The notes: generated by a model not told the origin, from the sequence alone. 64,000 bases of DNA from Paractinoplanes maris (GCF_023544465.1 NZ_JALPVL010000001.1:930001-994000); one strand, 5' to 3'. Shown: positions 45,961-56,284, numbered from the stretch's first letter. Numbers and translations are program-made.

Positions 45961-47181
45961 GTGCGCATCACTTCCGCAGTCGTCGACCCAGCACTGCTGG
46001 ATCTGCCGTGGGAAATTCCGCTGGAGGATTGGCCGGCCGAGCACCTGGTCGCCCTGCCCCAGGGCATCTCGCGCCACATCGTGCGGTTCGTGAAGCTCAA
46101 CGACGTCGTCTACGCGCTGAAAGAGACCCGCGAGCGGATCGCCGAGAAGGAGTACGACCTCCTGCGCGCGCTCGAGCGCATCGACTTCCCCGCCGTCGAG
46201 GCCGTCGCGATCGTCAACGACCGGGAGGACAAGGCCGGCGAAGCGCTCGAGACCGTGCTGATCACCCGGCACCTGCAGTTCTCGCTGCCCTATCGCGCGC
46301 TCTTCTCGCACGTGCTGCGGCCCGACACGCTCAACCGCCTGCTCGACGCGCTGGCCGCCCTGGTGGTGCGCATGCACCTCACCGGTTTCTCGTGGGGCGA
46401 CTGCTCTTTGTCCAACACGCTGTTCCGGCGGGACGCCGGCGCGTTCGCGGCCTACCTGGTCGACGCCGAGACCGGCAACCTCTATCCCAAGCTCTCCGAG
46501 GGCCAGCGCAGCGAGGACATCGAGATCCTGCGGCTCAACATCTTCGGCGAGCTGCTCGACCTCGAGGCGGCCGAGCTGCTGCACGAGTCGATCGACCCCG
46601 AGTCGGTGGTCGACGACATCGTGGCCCGTTACGAGCGGCTGTGGCACGAGGTCACCTACGAGCAGGAGGTGCCGCGCGACGCCCGGCACGACATCGAGCG
46701 GCGCATCCGGCGGCTCAACGAGCTCGGCTTCGACGTGGCCGAGGTCGACATGTCCACGGTGGACAAGGGCTACCGCATCCGGCCCAAGGTCGTCGACGCC
46801 GGCTATCACACCCGGCGGCTGCTGCGCCTGACCGGACTCGACGCCGAGGAGAACCAGGCCCGTCAGCTGCTCAACGACCTCGACACCTACCGCGCCGAGA
46901 GTCTGCTGGTCGACGAGCAGCAGGCGGCCCACCGCTGGCTGACCGAGGTCTTCGAGCCGGTCGTCCGGGCCGTGCCGGTCTCGTTGCGGCGCAAGCTCGA
47001 GCCGCAAGAGATCTTCACCCAGGTCATCCAGCACAAGTGGCTGCTCTCCGAGCAGGCCGGCCGCGACGTGGGCATGGCCACCGCGGTGCAGTCCTACCTC
47101 ACCGACGTGCTGGCCAAGAAGCCTGACGAGCAGGCCGTCCTCGGTGTCGAGGTCGGCTCACTGGCCGCCGGCGGGGTCTGA
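45961..47181 (+). CDS. DUF4032 protein with kinase-like motifs
   Basis: 406 residues from the GTG at 45961. The N-terminal half resembles a degenerate small-molecule or LPS kinase: VYALKETRERIAEKEYDLLRALE could be the Lys and C-helix, GFSWGDCSLSNTLFRRDAG looks like a catalytic loop with Asp and Asn, and AYLVDAETGN stands where DFG/DxD would be. The C-terminal half (from ~210) is the DUF4032 region, charged and helical, with VDKGYRIRPKVVDAGYHTRRLLRLTGL. The function is unknown. It is divergent from the protease gene. Confidence 0.85.
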   Translation: MRITSAVVDPALLDLPWEIPLEDWPAEHLVALPQGISRHIVRFVKLNDVVYALKETRERIAEKEYDLLRALERIDFPAVEAVAIVNDREDKAGEALETVLITRHLQFSLPYRALFSHVLRPDTLNRLLDALAALVVRMHLTGFSWGDCSLSNTLFRRDAGAFAAYLVDAETGNLYPKLSEGQRSEDIEILRLNIFGELLDLEAAELLHESIDPESVVDDIVARYERLWHEVTYEQEVPRDARHDIERRIRRLNELGFDVAEVDMSTVDKGYRIRPKVVDAGYHTRRLLRLTGLDAEENQARQLLNDLDTYRAESLLVDEQQAAHRWLTEVFEPVVRAVPVSLRRKLEPQEIFTQVIQHKWLLSEQAGRDVGMATAVQSYLTDVLAKKPDEQAVLGVEVGSLAAGGV

Positions 47182-47321
47182 GGCGGGGCCCTCCCGCTGT
47201 TCGCCGCGCCGGTTGCCCCGTTCGCGGTCGTAGCCGGGCCGGAACCCGCCCCCGGGCCCGCTCGTTGCCTCCTCCGACGCTTCCCCCCGTTCTCGGGGTC
47301 GCTTCTGCCAGGAGGAGAACA

Positions 47322-48305
47322 GTGCGCAAATTGTGGTACGCCGGAGCGGCTCTCAGCGGCGGGATCATCCTGTTCGGCGCCTCCCCCGCGCAGGCCGATC
47401 TGCTGCCCGGCGTGGACGCCGCGGCCCAGCAGGCCGACGAGCGGCTCGCCGACCTGCTGGGGCAGAGCAACGGCGTCAATGTCGACAATCCGCTCGGCCA
47501 CAGCACCCTGAAGGACACCGCCGCCGGCCAGAGCCCGGTCGCGCGGCTCAAGACCGGGCCGAACAGCCCTGACCTCGACCCGTTGCTGCCCGGCGAACCC
47601 GGCGAACCCGGCGGCGCAACCGCCGGCGGACAGCGACGCGGCCTGGTGCCGCGGGAGTCGCGCGACGCCGACGTTCCCCCGGCCGGCGTGGTGCGCCGCC
47701 CCGGTCGGACGCTGCCCCTCCAGGACCTGCCGATCTTTGGTTCGGGCGGTCTGCCGCTGCTCTCCGGTCTGATGCCGAACGGCCAGGTGCGCGACTTCTC
47801 GGAGCGCCCGACGCGGCGCCAGGCCGAAAGGTTCGACGGCGGGGTGCCGCTGCTCGGCGGCCTCGGCGGCCTGTTCCCGGCCAACGACGGCCCGCGCACC
47901 CTCCCGGCCACCGGTGAGCCCGACGTCTCCGGCATGCCGGACGGCGGCGTAGCGATCCTGCCGGCCGCGAAGCCCACCACCGCGCCCACGGCTGACGCTC
48001 CGCCGGCCGCCGCCCAGGCGCCGGCCTCCTCCGCTTCCGCCGCCTCTGCCGCGTCCGCGTCCGCCCCCGCCTCCGCCGCCGCCTCCGCCGCCGAACGGCC
48101 GACCAAGACCGCCAAGCCCACCAAGGCGGCCAAGCCCGTGAAGCCCCACAAGCCGGCCAAGCCGAAGTCCGCGGCCACGCCCGACGACCCTCGCCTGCAC
48201 GAGGAGCCGGTCGAGCCGGTCGACGCCGAAACGGACGAGCCCGAGCACCGCGAGTTCTCCTCCGAGGGCCGCCCGGTGGCCGGTGTGGACGAGCAGTACC
48301 AGTAG
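47322..48305 (+). CDS. Secreted Ala/Pro/Lys-rich protein, unknown function
   Basis: 327 residues from GTG with AGGAGG 6 nt upstream. A signal peptide (RKLWYAGAALSGGIILFGASPAQA) precedes a segment whose start, LLPGVDAAAQQADERLADLLG, could form an amphipathic helix. Two similar stretches follow: DLPIFGSGGLPLLSGLMPNGQ and DGGVPLLGGLGGLFPANDG. The last third is low complexity: Ala/Ser-rich, then Lys/Pro-rich (TKAAKPVKPHKPAKPKS), then acidic. There is no sorting motif. The basic block might bind the anionic cell wall. I do not recognise a family. Confidence 0.8.
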   Translation: MRKLWYAGAALSGGIILFGASPAQADLLPGVDAAAQQADERLADLLGQSNGVNVDNPLGHSTLKDTAAGQSPVARLKTGPNSPDLDPLLPGEPGEPGGATAGGQRRGLVPRESRDADVPPAGVVRRPGRTLPLQDLPIFGSGGLPLLSGLMPNGQVRDFSERPTRRQAERFDGGVPLLGGLGGLFPANDGPRTLPATGEPDVSGMPDGGVAILPAAKPTTAPTADAPPAAAQAPASSASAASAASASAPASAAASAAERPTKTAKPTKAAKPVKPHKPAKPKSAATPDDPRLHEEPVEPVDAETDEPEHREFSSEGRPVAGVDEQYQ

Positions 48306-48316
48306 TCCGGCAGCGA

Positions 48317-48351
48317 AAAGGCCCGCCCGGCAGGACGCCGGACGGGCCTTT
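48317..48351. terminator. Bidirectional terminator
   Basis: AAAGGCCCG and CCGGC pair with GCCGG and CGGGCCTTT around a short loop, between the convergent secreted-protein and subtilase genes. The A/T ends give U residues on both transcripts. Confidence 0.88.
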
Positions 48352-48369
48352 CGTATCTGGTGCTGCTTG

Positions 48370-51300
48370 TTACGGGGTGACCGACGTGATCGTGATCGGG
48401 GCCCGGCCGACGACCGCACCCTGGTCGGTCACGATCGCGACCTCGCCCGACAGCTCACGACCGGCCGGCGGCACCGAGAGCGCCGTGACCGTGGCGTCGA
48501 CCGTGGTCGACGCGCCGTTGGCCAGGGTGATCGGCGTGGCCGGCACACTCACCGAGCCGAGCGCCGGGCTGAAGAAGGCGTCGAGGTAGTCGTACGCCGT
48601 GGTGCCCGCGGGCACCGAGTAGCCGTCCACCACGGCGGTGTAGGTGCCCGCCGGCGGGTTGGCCAGGGAGATCGACTCCTCCGAGTCGCCGTCGGCGTCC
48701 TGGCCGACCAGGGTGTCACCCTGGTAGAGCGACAGGTCGAGGTCGGCGGCGGCGTCGGCCGGGTTGCCGATCGCCACGTCGAGCCGCGTCGCACCGTCCG
48801 GCACCACGATCTCGTACTCCTGGCTCGCGCCCTCGGCGATGGTCGGACGCTGGCGGCTGGCGCTGCCGAGCGGTCCACCCTGCGCGGTCACCGTGACCGG
48901 GCCGAACAGGTTCTTGACGGTGAAGGTCACCGGCGTCGGCCGGCCGACCGTCACGCCGGGCAGCGTGACGGACTCCGGCGTCAGCTGAACGCCCTGGACC
49001 TTGGCCGCCAGCTTGAACGGGTTGCTCAGCACCGGCGTGGTCCGCCGCGACTCGATCTCGAGCTCCCAGATGCCCGGGATCGGGTTCTCGTAGGCGCGCT
49101 CCTCCGGCTTGCAGACGTTCGCGTCGGAGTAGTTCGTGTAGCAGTTCGCGCTGGCGGTGTCCTCGGCCGGCACGCCCCACGGGTTGATCGCGATCCAGCG
49201 GGTCTGCGAACCGGCGGCGGTGCCGGACAGGTCCACCTGGAGCGCCTTCGCACCCTCGGGAACAGTGACGTAGAACGAGGTGGTCGAGCTGCGGTCGACC
49301 TGGCCTGAGAAGGTGGTCGCGTACGACGGCTTCCTGGTGTCGACACCCGTGACGATCGTGTTGAGCACCTCGAAGTCGACCACGGGCGTGGCCGGGTCGT
49401 CGACCTTGAGGATCGCGCTCGCCACACCGTCCTTCGCCCGCACCACGACCGGCACGCTGACCGTCTTGTTCAGCGGCAGCAGGACCAGCGGGGCGGAGAC
49501 GAACGAGGAACGGTCGCCGATCCACGAGAGCTTGTGCAGCACCGGGTAGCTCGGGCCGGAGGTGCGGGTCAGCTTGATCGTCTGAACCTTCACCTGACCC
49601 GGCTTGAGGCCACCGGCGGCCACGGCACAGCGGTTGTAGAGGCCTTCGCCCCGGCCGGGCGTGGCCAGCTGGTCGTCGAGCGGCGTGCAGACCGGCGCCG
49701 ACGACGTGTACGTGCGGGTGGCCGACTTCCTGGCCAGCAGCTTCCACGCGTCCGGCACGTTGAGCTGACCGTAACCCTGCTCGTTGACCTGCTCACCCGC
49801 GATCGAGTCGGCGGTCGAGTAGATCGCCCGCCGCAGCGACAGCGGGGACACCTTGATGCCGTTGGCTTTGGCCGCCGACAGCAGCAGCGCCGCACCACCG
49901 GCGGCCTGCGGGGAGGCCATCGAGGTGCCGTTCTGCATCGAGTAGCCCGGCGGCAGGGTGTAGGGCACAGTGGCCAGGCCGGGGACGACCTCCCAGGTCG
50001 GCGACAGCGAGATCGCCGAACCGGGGGCGGCGATGTTCGGCTTGAAACCGCCGTCCTCCCGCGGGCCGCGTGACGAGAACGGGATCAGCTGCAACGGCTT
50101 GCGGGTGTCCGCGCCGTAGTTGGCCTTCCACGTGTCGTCCGAGATGCTGGCCGCGACGCTGACCACCGCGGTCGCGCCGGACGGCTCGCCGATCGTGTTC
50201 ACACCCGGACCGCTGTTGCCGGCCGAGATGAACAGCTGGACGCCGTACTTGTTGATCAGGTCGTTGTAGAGCTTGGCCTGCGCGTTGGTGCCGTCGTTGA
50301 GCGAGGGCAGACCACCGATCGACATGTTGACCACGTCGACGCCGCGGTTGATCACCAGATCGGACATGCCGGTGGTCAGCGCGACGTTGGTGCAGCCGCC
50401 GCCCCACGAGCAGGCCCGCGAGGAAACGATCTTCGCGCCGGGCGCCTGACCGTCGAAGGCCGCGTTGCCGAACAGGTCGTTGCCCGCGGCGATGCCGGCC
50501 ACGTGCGAGGCGTGCAGGCTCTCCGGGATGCCGATGTTGACGAAGTCGGCCGTGGGCGGGTAGTTCGGGTTCTCCAGCGGCGCGAGGTCGACGTCCTCGC
50601 GGTACTCGACGACGAACGGCATGCGCTCGACCACCGCGGTGGCGGCGTTGTCGGTGCCGAAGTGCCCGACGTCGTACTTCTCCTTGTACGGCCGCATGAC
50701 GGCGTCGTCGGTGAAGTCGAGGTTCTGGTTGGTGTCGACCCGGATGTCGTGGCTCACCGTGTCGTAGAGGATGCCCCAGGTGTCGGTCGTGTCGCCGTCC
50801 CGGTTGACGTCACCCGCGGCGTCGGACCCGGCGGTGATCGCCTCGCTGAAGCGGTTGATCCGCCAGGTTCCGGCCGGAGCCTTCCAGGTGCCACCCGCGT
50901 ACGTGAACGTCGGGCCGGTCACCTCGGTGATCATGCCCCGCCAGGAGGCGTCGGCCTCGAGCAGCGGGTCGGTGGCGGTCACCCAGTCGACGATCTTGCG
51001 CTCGCCGGTGGTCGTCTTCGCCAGCGCCGGGTGGTCGATGTCCACACCGGAGTCCATGATGCCGATCGTGATGCCGCGACCGTCGTACTTCGGGTTCTTC
51101 TTCTTGAAGTCCACCGAGCCGGTCTCGTCGGTCGGCAGGTACGGGTTCGCGGCCGGCGTCGACGGGCCGGGAGCAGCCAGTTGCACCGGCTTGCCGGGCT
51201 TGTCGTGACTACCGGTCTCCGGGAGCTTGATCGTCTCTTCGAGGTCGACGGCGGCCACACCGGCCAGATTCGCGGCGGCCACCACCTTGGCGATCGGCAC

Positions 51301-51645
51301 GGACGCGAGCACGTAGCCGATCTCGTCGAAGTGCCGGGTGACGACACCGCCGAGCGCCTTGATCTTCGACGCGACCTCAGTGGACCGACCGGCGTCGGTG
51401 GCCACGATCACCGTGACGAACTTCTTGTGGGCGGCTTCGGCCTTGGCCAGCAGCTCGGCGTCATGCCCGCCGAGGGTGTCGGCCGGTGACTCCTTGGGGG
51501 TGGCAGGGTTCTCGGCGGCCTGCAGGGCGCCCTGACCGGGCGCCGCCGCGGCCGGCAGCACACTGCTCAGCGTCGCGCCGGCGGCCACGCCGACAGCCAG
51601 CACAGAGGTGAACGTTCGCCGGCCCCAGGTGGATTGTTGTCTCAC
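48370..51645 (-). CDS. Secreted subtilisin-like (S8) serine protease
   Basis: 1091 residues from the GTG at 51645, with GGAGG 9 nt upstream and a signal peptide (~1-36, ending PAAAAP) directly after it; the frame opens at 51765. A propeptide (~60-140, with FVTVIVATD) precedes the catalytic domain: Asp198 in IGIMDSGVDIDHP, His378 in LHASHVAGIAAG, Ser575 in NGTSMASPQAAGG. The His motif is HASH where HGTH is usual. A ~120-residue insertion separates Asp and His. The C-terminal ~500 residues are beta-rich domains ending in a TYTAVVDGY pre-peptidase-like fold. It probably degrades proteins outside the cell. Confidence 0.92.
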   Translation of the reverse strand: MRQQSTWGRRTFTSVLAVGVAAGATLSSVLPAAAAPGQGALQAAENPATPKESPADTLGGHDAELLAKAEAAHKKFVTVIVATDAGRSTEVASKIKALGGVVTRHFDEIGYVLASVPIAKVVAAANLAGVAAVDLEETIKLPETGSHDKPGKPVQLAAPGPSTPAANPYLPTDETGSVDFKKKNPKYDGRGITIGIMDSGVDIDHPALAKTTTGERKIVDWVTATDPLLEADASWRGMITEVTGPTFTYAGGTWKAPAGTWRINRFSEAITAGSDAAGDVNRDGDTTDTWGILYDTVSHDIRVDTNQNLDFTDDAVMRPYKEKYDVGHFGTDNAATAVVERMPFVVEYREDVDLAPLENPNYPPTADFVNIGIPESLHASHVAGIAAGNDLFGNAAFDGQAPGAKIVSSRACSWGGGCTNVALTTGMSDLVINRGVDVVNMSIGGLPSLNDGTNAQAKLYNDLINKYGVQLFISAGNSGPGVNTIGEPSGATAVVSVAASISDDTWKANYGADTRKPLQLIPFSSRGPREDGGFKPNIAAPGSAISLSPTWEVVPGLATVPYTLPPGYSMQNGTSMASPQAAGGAALLLSAAKANGIKVSPLSLRRAIYSTADSIAGEQVNEQGYGQLNVPDAWKLLARKSATRTYTSSAPVCTPLDDQLATPGRGEGLYNRCAVAAGGLKPGQVKVQTIKLTRTSGPSYPVLHKLSWIGDRSSFVSAPLVLLPLNKTVSVPVVVRAKDGVASAILKVDDPATPVVDFEVLNTIVTGVDTRKPSYATTFSGQVDRSSTTSFYVTVPEGAKALQVDLSGTAAGSQTRWIAINPWGVPAEDTASANCYTNYSDANVCKPEERAYENPIPGIWELEIESRRTTPVLSNPFKLAAKVQGVQLTPESVTLPGVTVGRPTPVTFTVKNLFGPVTVTAQGGPLGSASRQRPTIAEGASQEYEIVVPDGATRLDVAIGNPADAAADLDLSLYQGDTLVGQDADGDSEESISLANPPAGTYTAVVDGYSVPAGTTAYDYLDAFFSPALGSVSVPATPITLANGASTTVDATVTALSVPPAGRELSGEVAIVTDQGAVVGRAPITITSVTP

Positions 51646-51968
51646 GTACGGGTCCTCCGGAAGGAAGGCGCCCAGCGGGGGTTCACTGGGCGCATTCCCC
51701 GGATCTTCCGATCGATCGGCATAGAAGTCACTACGGTCGATGACGTTGTGACTAGCCCGTGACATTCGGTCCGGCGCATTAATTCGGCCGTGTTACCGCA
51801 GGTCACTTCGCATGTCGCTGTATCGACGCATGCGAAAGCAATTGTCCTTGTCGAGAGGCCACTCTCCGCGAGCGTGCCCCTTTCGGACACCGTCGTCCGC
51901 CGATCGGCGGCGAGGTCCGGCGTCGCGGGGTCCGTTCGATCGTCGTACCCGGGTCGTAGCATGACGCC
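51646..51968. other. Divergent intergenic region between subtilase and Hsp70-like genes
   Basis: 323 bp without a convincing gene. A hairpin GCGCCCAG-N10-CTGGGCGC (51668-51693) lies in the subtilase 5' leader, about 23 nt before its start. An AGTCAC-N16-GTGACT inverted repeat (51727-51754) may be an operator. The right end holds TAGCAT (51957-51962), a -10 hexamer 6 nt before the Hsp70-like GTG. Confidence 0.5.
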
Positions 51969-54929
51969 GTGACCGAAGGCTTCGAGCTCGGCGTCGACCT
52001 GGGCACCTCACACACCGTGGCCATGCTGCGACGTCCCGACGGGCGCACCCGGCCGTTGCTGTTCGACGGCCGTCCGCTGCTGCCCTCCGCGGTCTATCTC
52101 GACGCGTCCGGCCGCCTGCACGTCGGGGCCGACGCCCTCCGGCTCGGCCAGGCCGACCCGGGCCGTCTCGAGCCCCACCCGAAACGCCACGTCGACGACG
52201 ACTCGGTGCTGCTCGGCGACGGCCGCGGCGTGCCGACGCCCGACCTGCTGGCCGCCCTGCTGGGCGCGGTGGCCCACGAGGCGGTGGCCACCGCGGGCTT
52301 CCTGCCCCCGGCCACCGTCACCCATCCGGCCTCGTGGGGCGCGCCCCGCCGGGCCGTCCTGGTCGAGGCGCTCGCCCGGGCGGGCTGGCCGGCCGAGACG
52401 GCCCTGCTGCCCGAGCCGGTGGCCGCCGCCCGTTACTTCGCCGAGGTGCTGCGCCGCCCGCTGCCGGTCGGCTCGTCGCTGGCCGTCTTCGACTTCGGCG
52501 GCGGCACGCTCGACGTGGCCGTGGTGCGCCACGACGGGCCCGGGGCCGGCTTCTCGGTGACGGCCTCGGGCGGCGCCGACGACCTGGGCGGGCTCGACCT
52601 CGACGCGGCGCTCGTCGACCATCTGGGCAAGTCGCTGGCCGGGGCCGAGCCCGAGGCGTGGCGGGCGCTGACCGAGCCGGTGACCCTGGCCCAGTGGCGG
52701 GCGCGGCGGCAGTTCTGGGAAGACGTGCGGGGCGCCAAAGAGATGCTGTCGCGCAGCTCGTTCGCCCCGGTGCCGGTGCCGGGGGTCGAGCACGCGATAC
52801 ACCTGACGCGCGACGAGCTCGAGGCGGCCGCCGATCCCCTCGTCCGCCGTGCGGTGGGCGAGGCCGGCGCGGTGATCAAGGCGGCCGGGTTGCCGCCATC
52901 CGAGCTGGCCGGCCTCTTCCTGGTCGGCGGCTCGTCCCGGGTGCCGCTGGTGGCCCGGTTGCTGCACGCCGAGCTGGGCATCGCGCCGACCGTCCTGGAG
53001 CAACCCGAGCTGCCGGTGGCCGAGGGCGCCACCCTCATCGCGTCCTCCGCGGCGCAGCCGGCTTCCGGGCCACCCACGGCGACCGCCGGGCCACCGACTC
53101 GGACTGAAGCCGCACCGCCGCCGACTCGGACCGAGGCCGCGCCGCCGCCGACTCCTCTCCCGATCCCCGCTCCGGCAGCGTCGGCCGCTGGGCCGCCTGC
53201 TGGCCCGGCCGCTGGATCGGTTGCTGGACCGGCCGCCGGGCCGGTTGCTGGACCGGCCGCCGGGCCGGTTGCTGGACCGGCCGCCGGGCCGGTTGCTGGA
53301 CCGGCCGCCGGGCCGGTTGCTGGACCGGCCGCCGGGCCGGTTGCTGGACCGGCCGCTGGACCGGGCGCCTCCGGCGACGATCGTCAGTACGCCGAGCCGG
53401 TCGACCCGTGGGCCACCGGGGAAGCCGCCGCGATCGCCGCCGGTGGCCCGCCCATGCCCGGCTCGCCGTCCTTCCCCGGCTCCGGCGCGGGCTCGGGTTC
53501 CCAGGGCACCTTCGGGCCGCCCAGCGCCGAGCCGTGGCTCGCCTCCGACACACCCCAGCCGGCGCCCGAGCCCACCCCGGCCCGGCCCAACCGCCGCCGC
53601 CGCTGGGTCATCGCCGCGGCCGCCGCGACGGTCGTCGTCGTGGCCGCGGGGGCCGTCCTGACCTGGGTGCTCTGGCCCCGGTTCCCGGCCCTTGACTACC
53701 AGAACCTGAGCGACCCGACCCACGTCACGCCGGCCGTGCCGATCGGCTCGGCCTGGAAAGACGCCGTCGTCCGCGACGACCGCGCCTACCTGGGCAGCGC
53801 CGACTACGACACCGGCAAGGCCGGCGTTGTCGCCATCGACACCGGCGCCGGGAAACCGGCCTGGAGCAACCCCGACGTCGGCACGGCCAAACGCTGGCAG
53901 TCGATGGTCGCCCTGCCCGACGGCGTCGCGCTGTTCAGCGAAACCGACTACGACACCGACTCCCGTCAGCTGATCGTGCTCGGCGACGACCGCGGCGAGA
54001 AACGGTGGGAGCGCACCCTCGGCGACAACGACCTGGTCTTCTTCGCCGGCGACCACGCTGTCATCGCCGACCGCGCCGGCAAACAGCTGGTCGGCCTCGA
54101 CCTGGCCCGCGGACGACAGGAATGGCAGATCCCCGACCCGGAGGGCGTCACGGCGCCCGCACTCGTCGCCGTCACCACCCCGGCCGACCTGTCCGGACCG
54201 GCCAGCCCCGCCGGGCGCCCGCTGTCCCCCGACTTCGGCGACGACCCCCGCCTCGTCCAGGTCAGCGCCGACCGCACCGCGCGGGTGATCGACGCCGATT
54301 CCGGTGAGGTGCTCGCCTCCCGGGCCAACGTCGCCCGCCCCGACGACGAGATGATCGCCCACAACGGCCGTCTCATCGTGCGCGGCTCCGAAGACATCCA
54401 CCGCATCGTGGCCTACGACCTCGGCCGGCTCGACGGCGACACCATCGCCTACACGGCCCGCTCCGCCACCGCACGGCTGACCGGTCTGGCCCCCTGCGGC
54501 GACGACCGGGTGTGCCTGATCGAGGGCACCGGGTCCGGCGACGACAACGCCAAGGTGGTCGCCGTCGACGTGACCGAAGGCCGGCGGGTCTGGGAAGCCC
54601 AGGCCCCCGACGCCGACACCGTCATCCCCGTCGGCGAAGCCGTGCTGGTGAGCTACTCGACGACCACCCGGCTGATCGACTCGGACGGCCACGAGATCTG
54701 GACCAGGCAGGCCGCCGCCGTCCGGCTCGACGCGGCCAACGTCCTCGAATTCAGCAAACCGCTGGCGGGATACGCCGACGACCCCGCCGTCGCCGGCCGC
54801 CACCTCGGCGACGACGCCGTCCAGCTCGGCCCGCTGGCCGACGTCCAGACCGACACCTGCTCGTGGAACACGACCCATCTGGCCTGCGCCACCGCGAAAG
54901 ACTTCATCGTCGTCCAATACGCCGGATAA
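51969..54929 (+). CDS. Hsp70-like ATPase, transmembrane helix and PQQ-type beta-propeller fusion
   Basis: 986 residues. Residues 1-~360 are an Hsp70/actin-fold ATPase: LGVDLGTSHTVAML (phosphate 1), FDFGGGTLDVAVV (phosphate 2), FLVGGSSRVPLVARLL (adenosine). A Pro/Ala linker (~360-540) contains five exact and two degenerate copies of an AGPAAGPV octapeptide. One transmembrane helix (~545-568, after RPNRRRRW) leads to ~400 extracytoplasmic residues with propeller-like repeats (VVAIDTGAGKPAWSNP, LIVLGDDRGEKRWERTL, VVAVDVTEGRRVWEAQ). No substrate-binding domain is seen, so it is not a DnaK chaperone. It may sense an outside signal and relay it inside. Confidence 0.88.
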   Translation: MTEGFELGVDLGTSHTVAMLRRPDGRTRPLLFDGRPLLPSAVYLDASGRLHVGADALRLGQADPGRLEPHPKRHVDDDSVLLGDGRGVPTPDLLAALLGAVAHEAVATAGFLPPATVTHPASWGAPRRAVLVEALARAGWPAETALLPEPVAAARYFAEVLRRPLPVGSSLAVFDFGGGTLDVAVVRHDGPGAGFSVTASGGADDLGGLDLDAALVDHLGKSLAGAEPEAWRALTEPVTLAQWRARRQFWEDVRGAKEMLSRSSFAPVPVPGVEHAIHLTRDELEAAADPLVRRAVGEAGAVIKAAGLPPSELAGLFLVGGSSRVPLVARLLHAELGIAPTVLEQPELPVAEGATLIASSAAQPASGPPTATAGPPTRTEAAPPPTRTEAAPPPTPLPIPAPAASAAGPPAGPAAGSVAGPAAGPVAGPAAGPVAGPAAGPVAGPAAGPVAGPAAGPVAGPAAGPGASGDDRQYAEPVDPWATGEAAAIAAGGPPMPGSPSFPGSGAGSGSQGTFGPPSAEPWLASDTPQPAPEPTPARPNRRRRWVIAAAAATVVVVAAGAVLTWVLWPRFPALDYQNLSDPTHVTPAVPIGSAWKDAVVRDDRAYLGSADYDTGKAGVVAIDTGAGKPAWSNPDVGTAKRWQSMVALPDGVALFSETDYDTDSRQLIVLGDDRGEKRWERTLGDNDLVFFAGDHAVIADRAGKQLVGLDLARGRQEWQIPDPEGVTAPALVAVTTPADLSGPASPAGRPLSPDFGDDPRLVQVSADRTARVIDADSGEVLASRANVARPDDEMIAHNGRLIVRGSEDIHRIVAYDLGRLDGDTIAYTARSATARLTGLAPCGDDRVCLIEGTGSGDDNAKVVAVDVTEGRRVWEAQAPDADTVIPVGEAVLVSYSTTTRLIDSDGHEIWTRQAAAVRLDAANVLEFSKPLAGYADDPAVAGRHLGDDAVQLGPLADVQTDTCSWNTTHLACATAKDFIVVQYAG
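53197..53364 (+). repeat. 24-bp tandem repeat in the Hsp70-like gene
   Basis: Five perfect copies of a 24-bp unit (TTGCTGGACCGGCCGCCGGG followed by CCGG) start at 53221, with a degenerate unit at each end. They encode AGPAAGPV. The exact identity, including third positions, shows recent expansion, so copy number may vary between strains. Confidence 0.95.
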
Positions 54930-54936
54930 CGACGAA

Positions 54937-54968
54937 CCGGGCGGCTCCCCCACAGGGGAACCGCCCGG
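54937..54968. terminator. Bidirectional terminator
   Basis: CCGGGCGG and TCCCC pair with GGGGA and CCGCCCGG around a CACA loop, with one internal mismatch. It lies between the convergent Hsp70-like gene and msiK. Confidence 0.85.
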
Positions 54969-54987
54969 ATCATTACTGCTGTGTCGC

Positions 54988-56073
<1,086 letters not shown>

Positions 56074-56210
56074 GCTGAAACAGACTTCCTTTCCACCGGC
56101 AGGAACGTGCCGGACGATCCGAGTGGAGGAACAGCCCCGTAAACGTAAAGCTTTTTCCACGTCATGCCAAGGAAGCCCAGCAAGTTCCCAGCCGTTATGC
56201 TGGCCCCCAC

Positions 56211-56284
56211 GCCCCTGTAGCTCAGATGGCCAGAGCACCCGTCTTGTAAACGGGAGGTCGTCGGTTCGATCCCGACCGGGGGCT
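56211..56284 (+). tRNA. tRNA-Thr (anticodon TGT)
   Basis: 74 nt that fold as a standard tRNA: 7-bp acceptor GCCCCTG with CGGGGGC (one G-T pair), D-loop, a 5-bp anticodon stem CCCGT/ACGGG around CTTGTAA with anticodon TGT, a variable loop, and the T-loop GGTTCGATCCC. T284 is the discriminator base; CCA is not encoded. It reads ACA and related threonine codons. Confidence 0.97.

Noticed and set aside
53197-53364. CRISPR array or replication iteron cluster
   Set aside because: Copies are directly adjacent without spacers and lie inside an intact reading frame encoding AGPAAGPV.
48370-54929. Defence or phage island around the subtilase and Hsp70-like genes
   Set aside because: No recombinase, integrase, transposase, restriction or defence core gene is seen, and base composition by eye matches the rest of the window.
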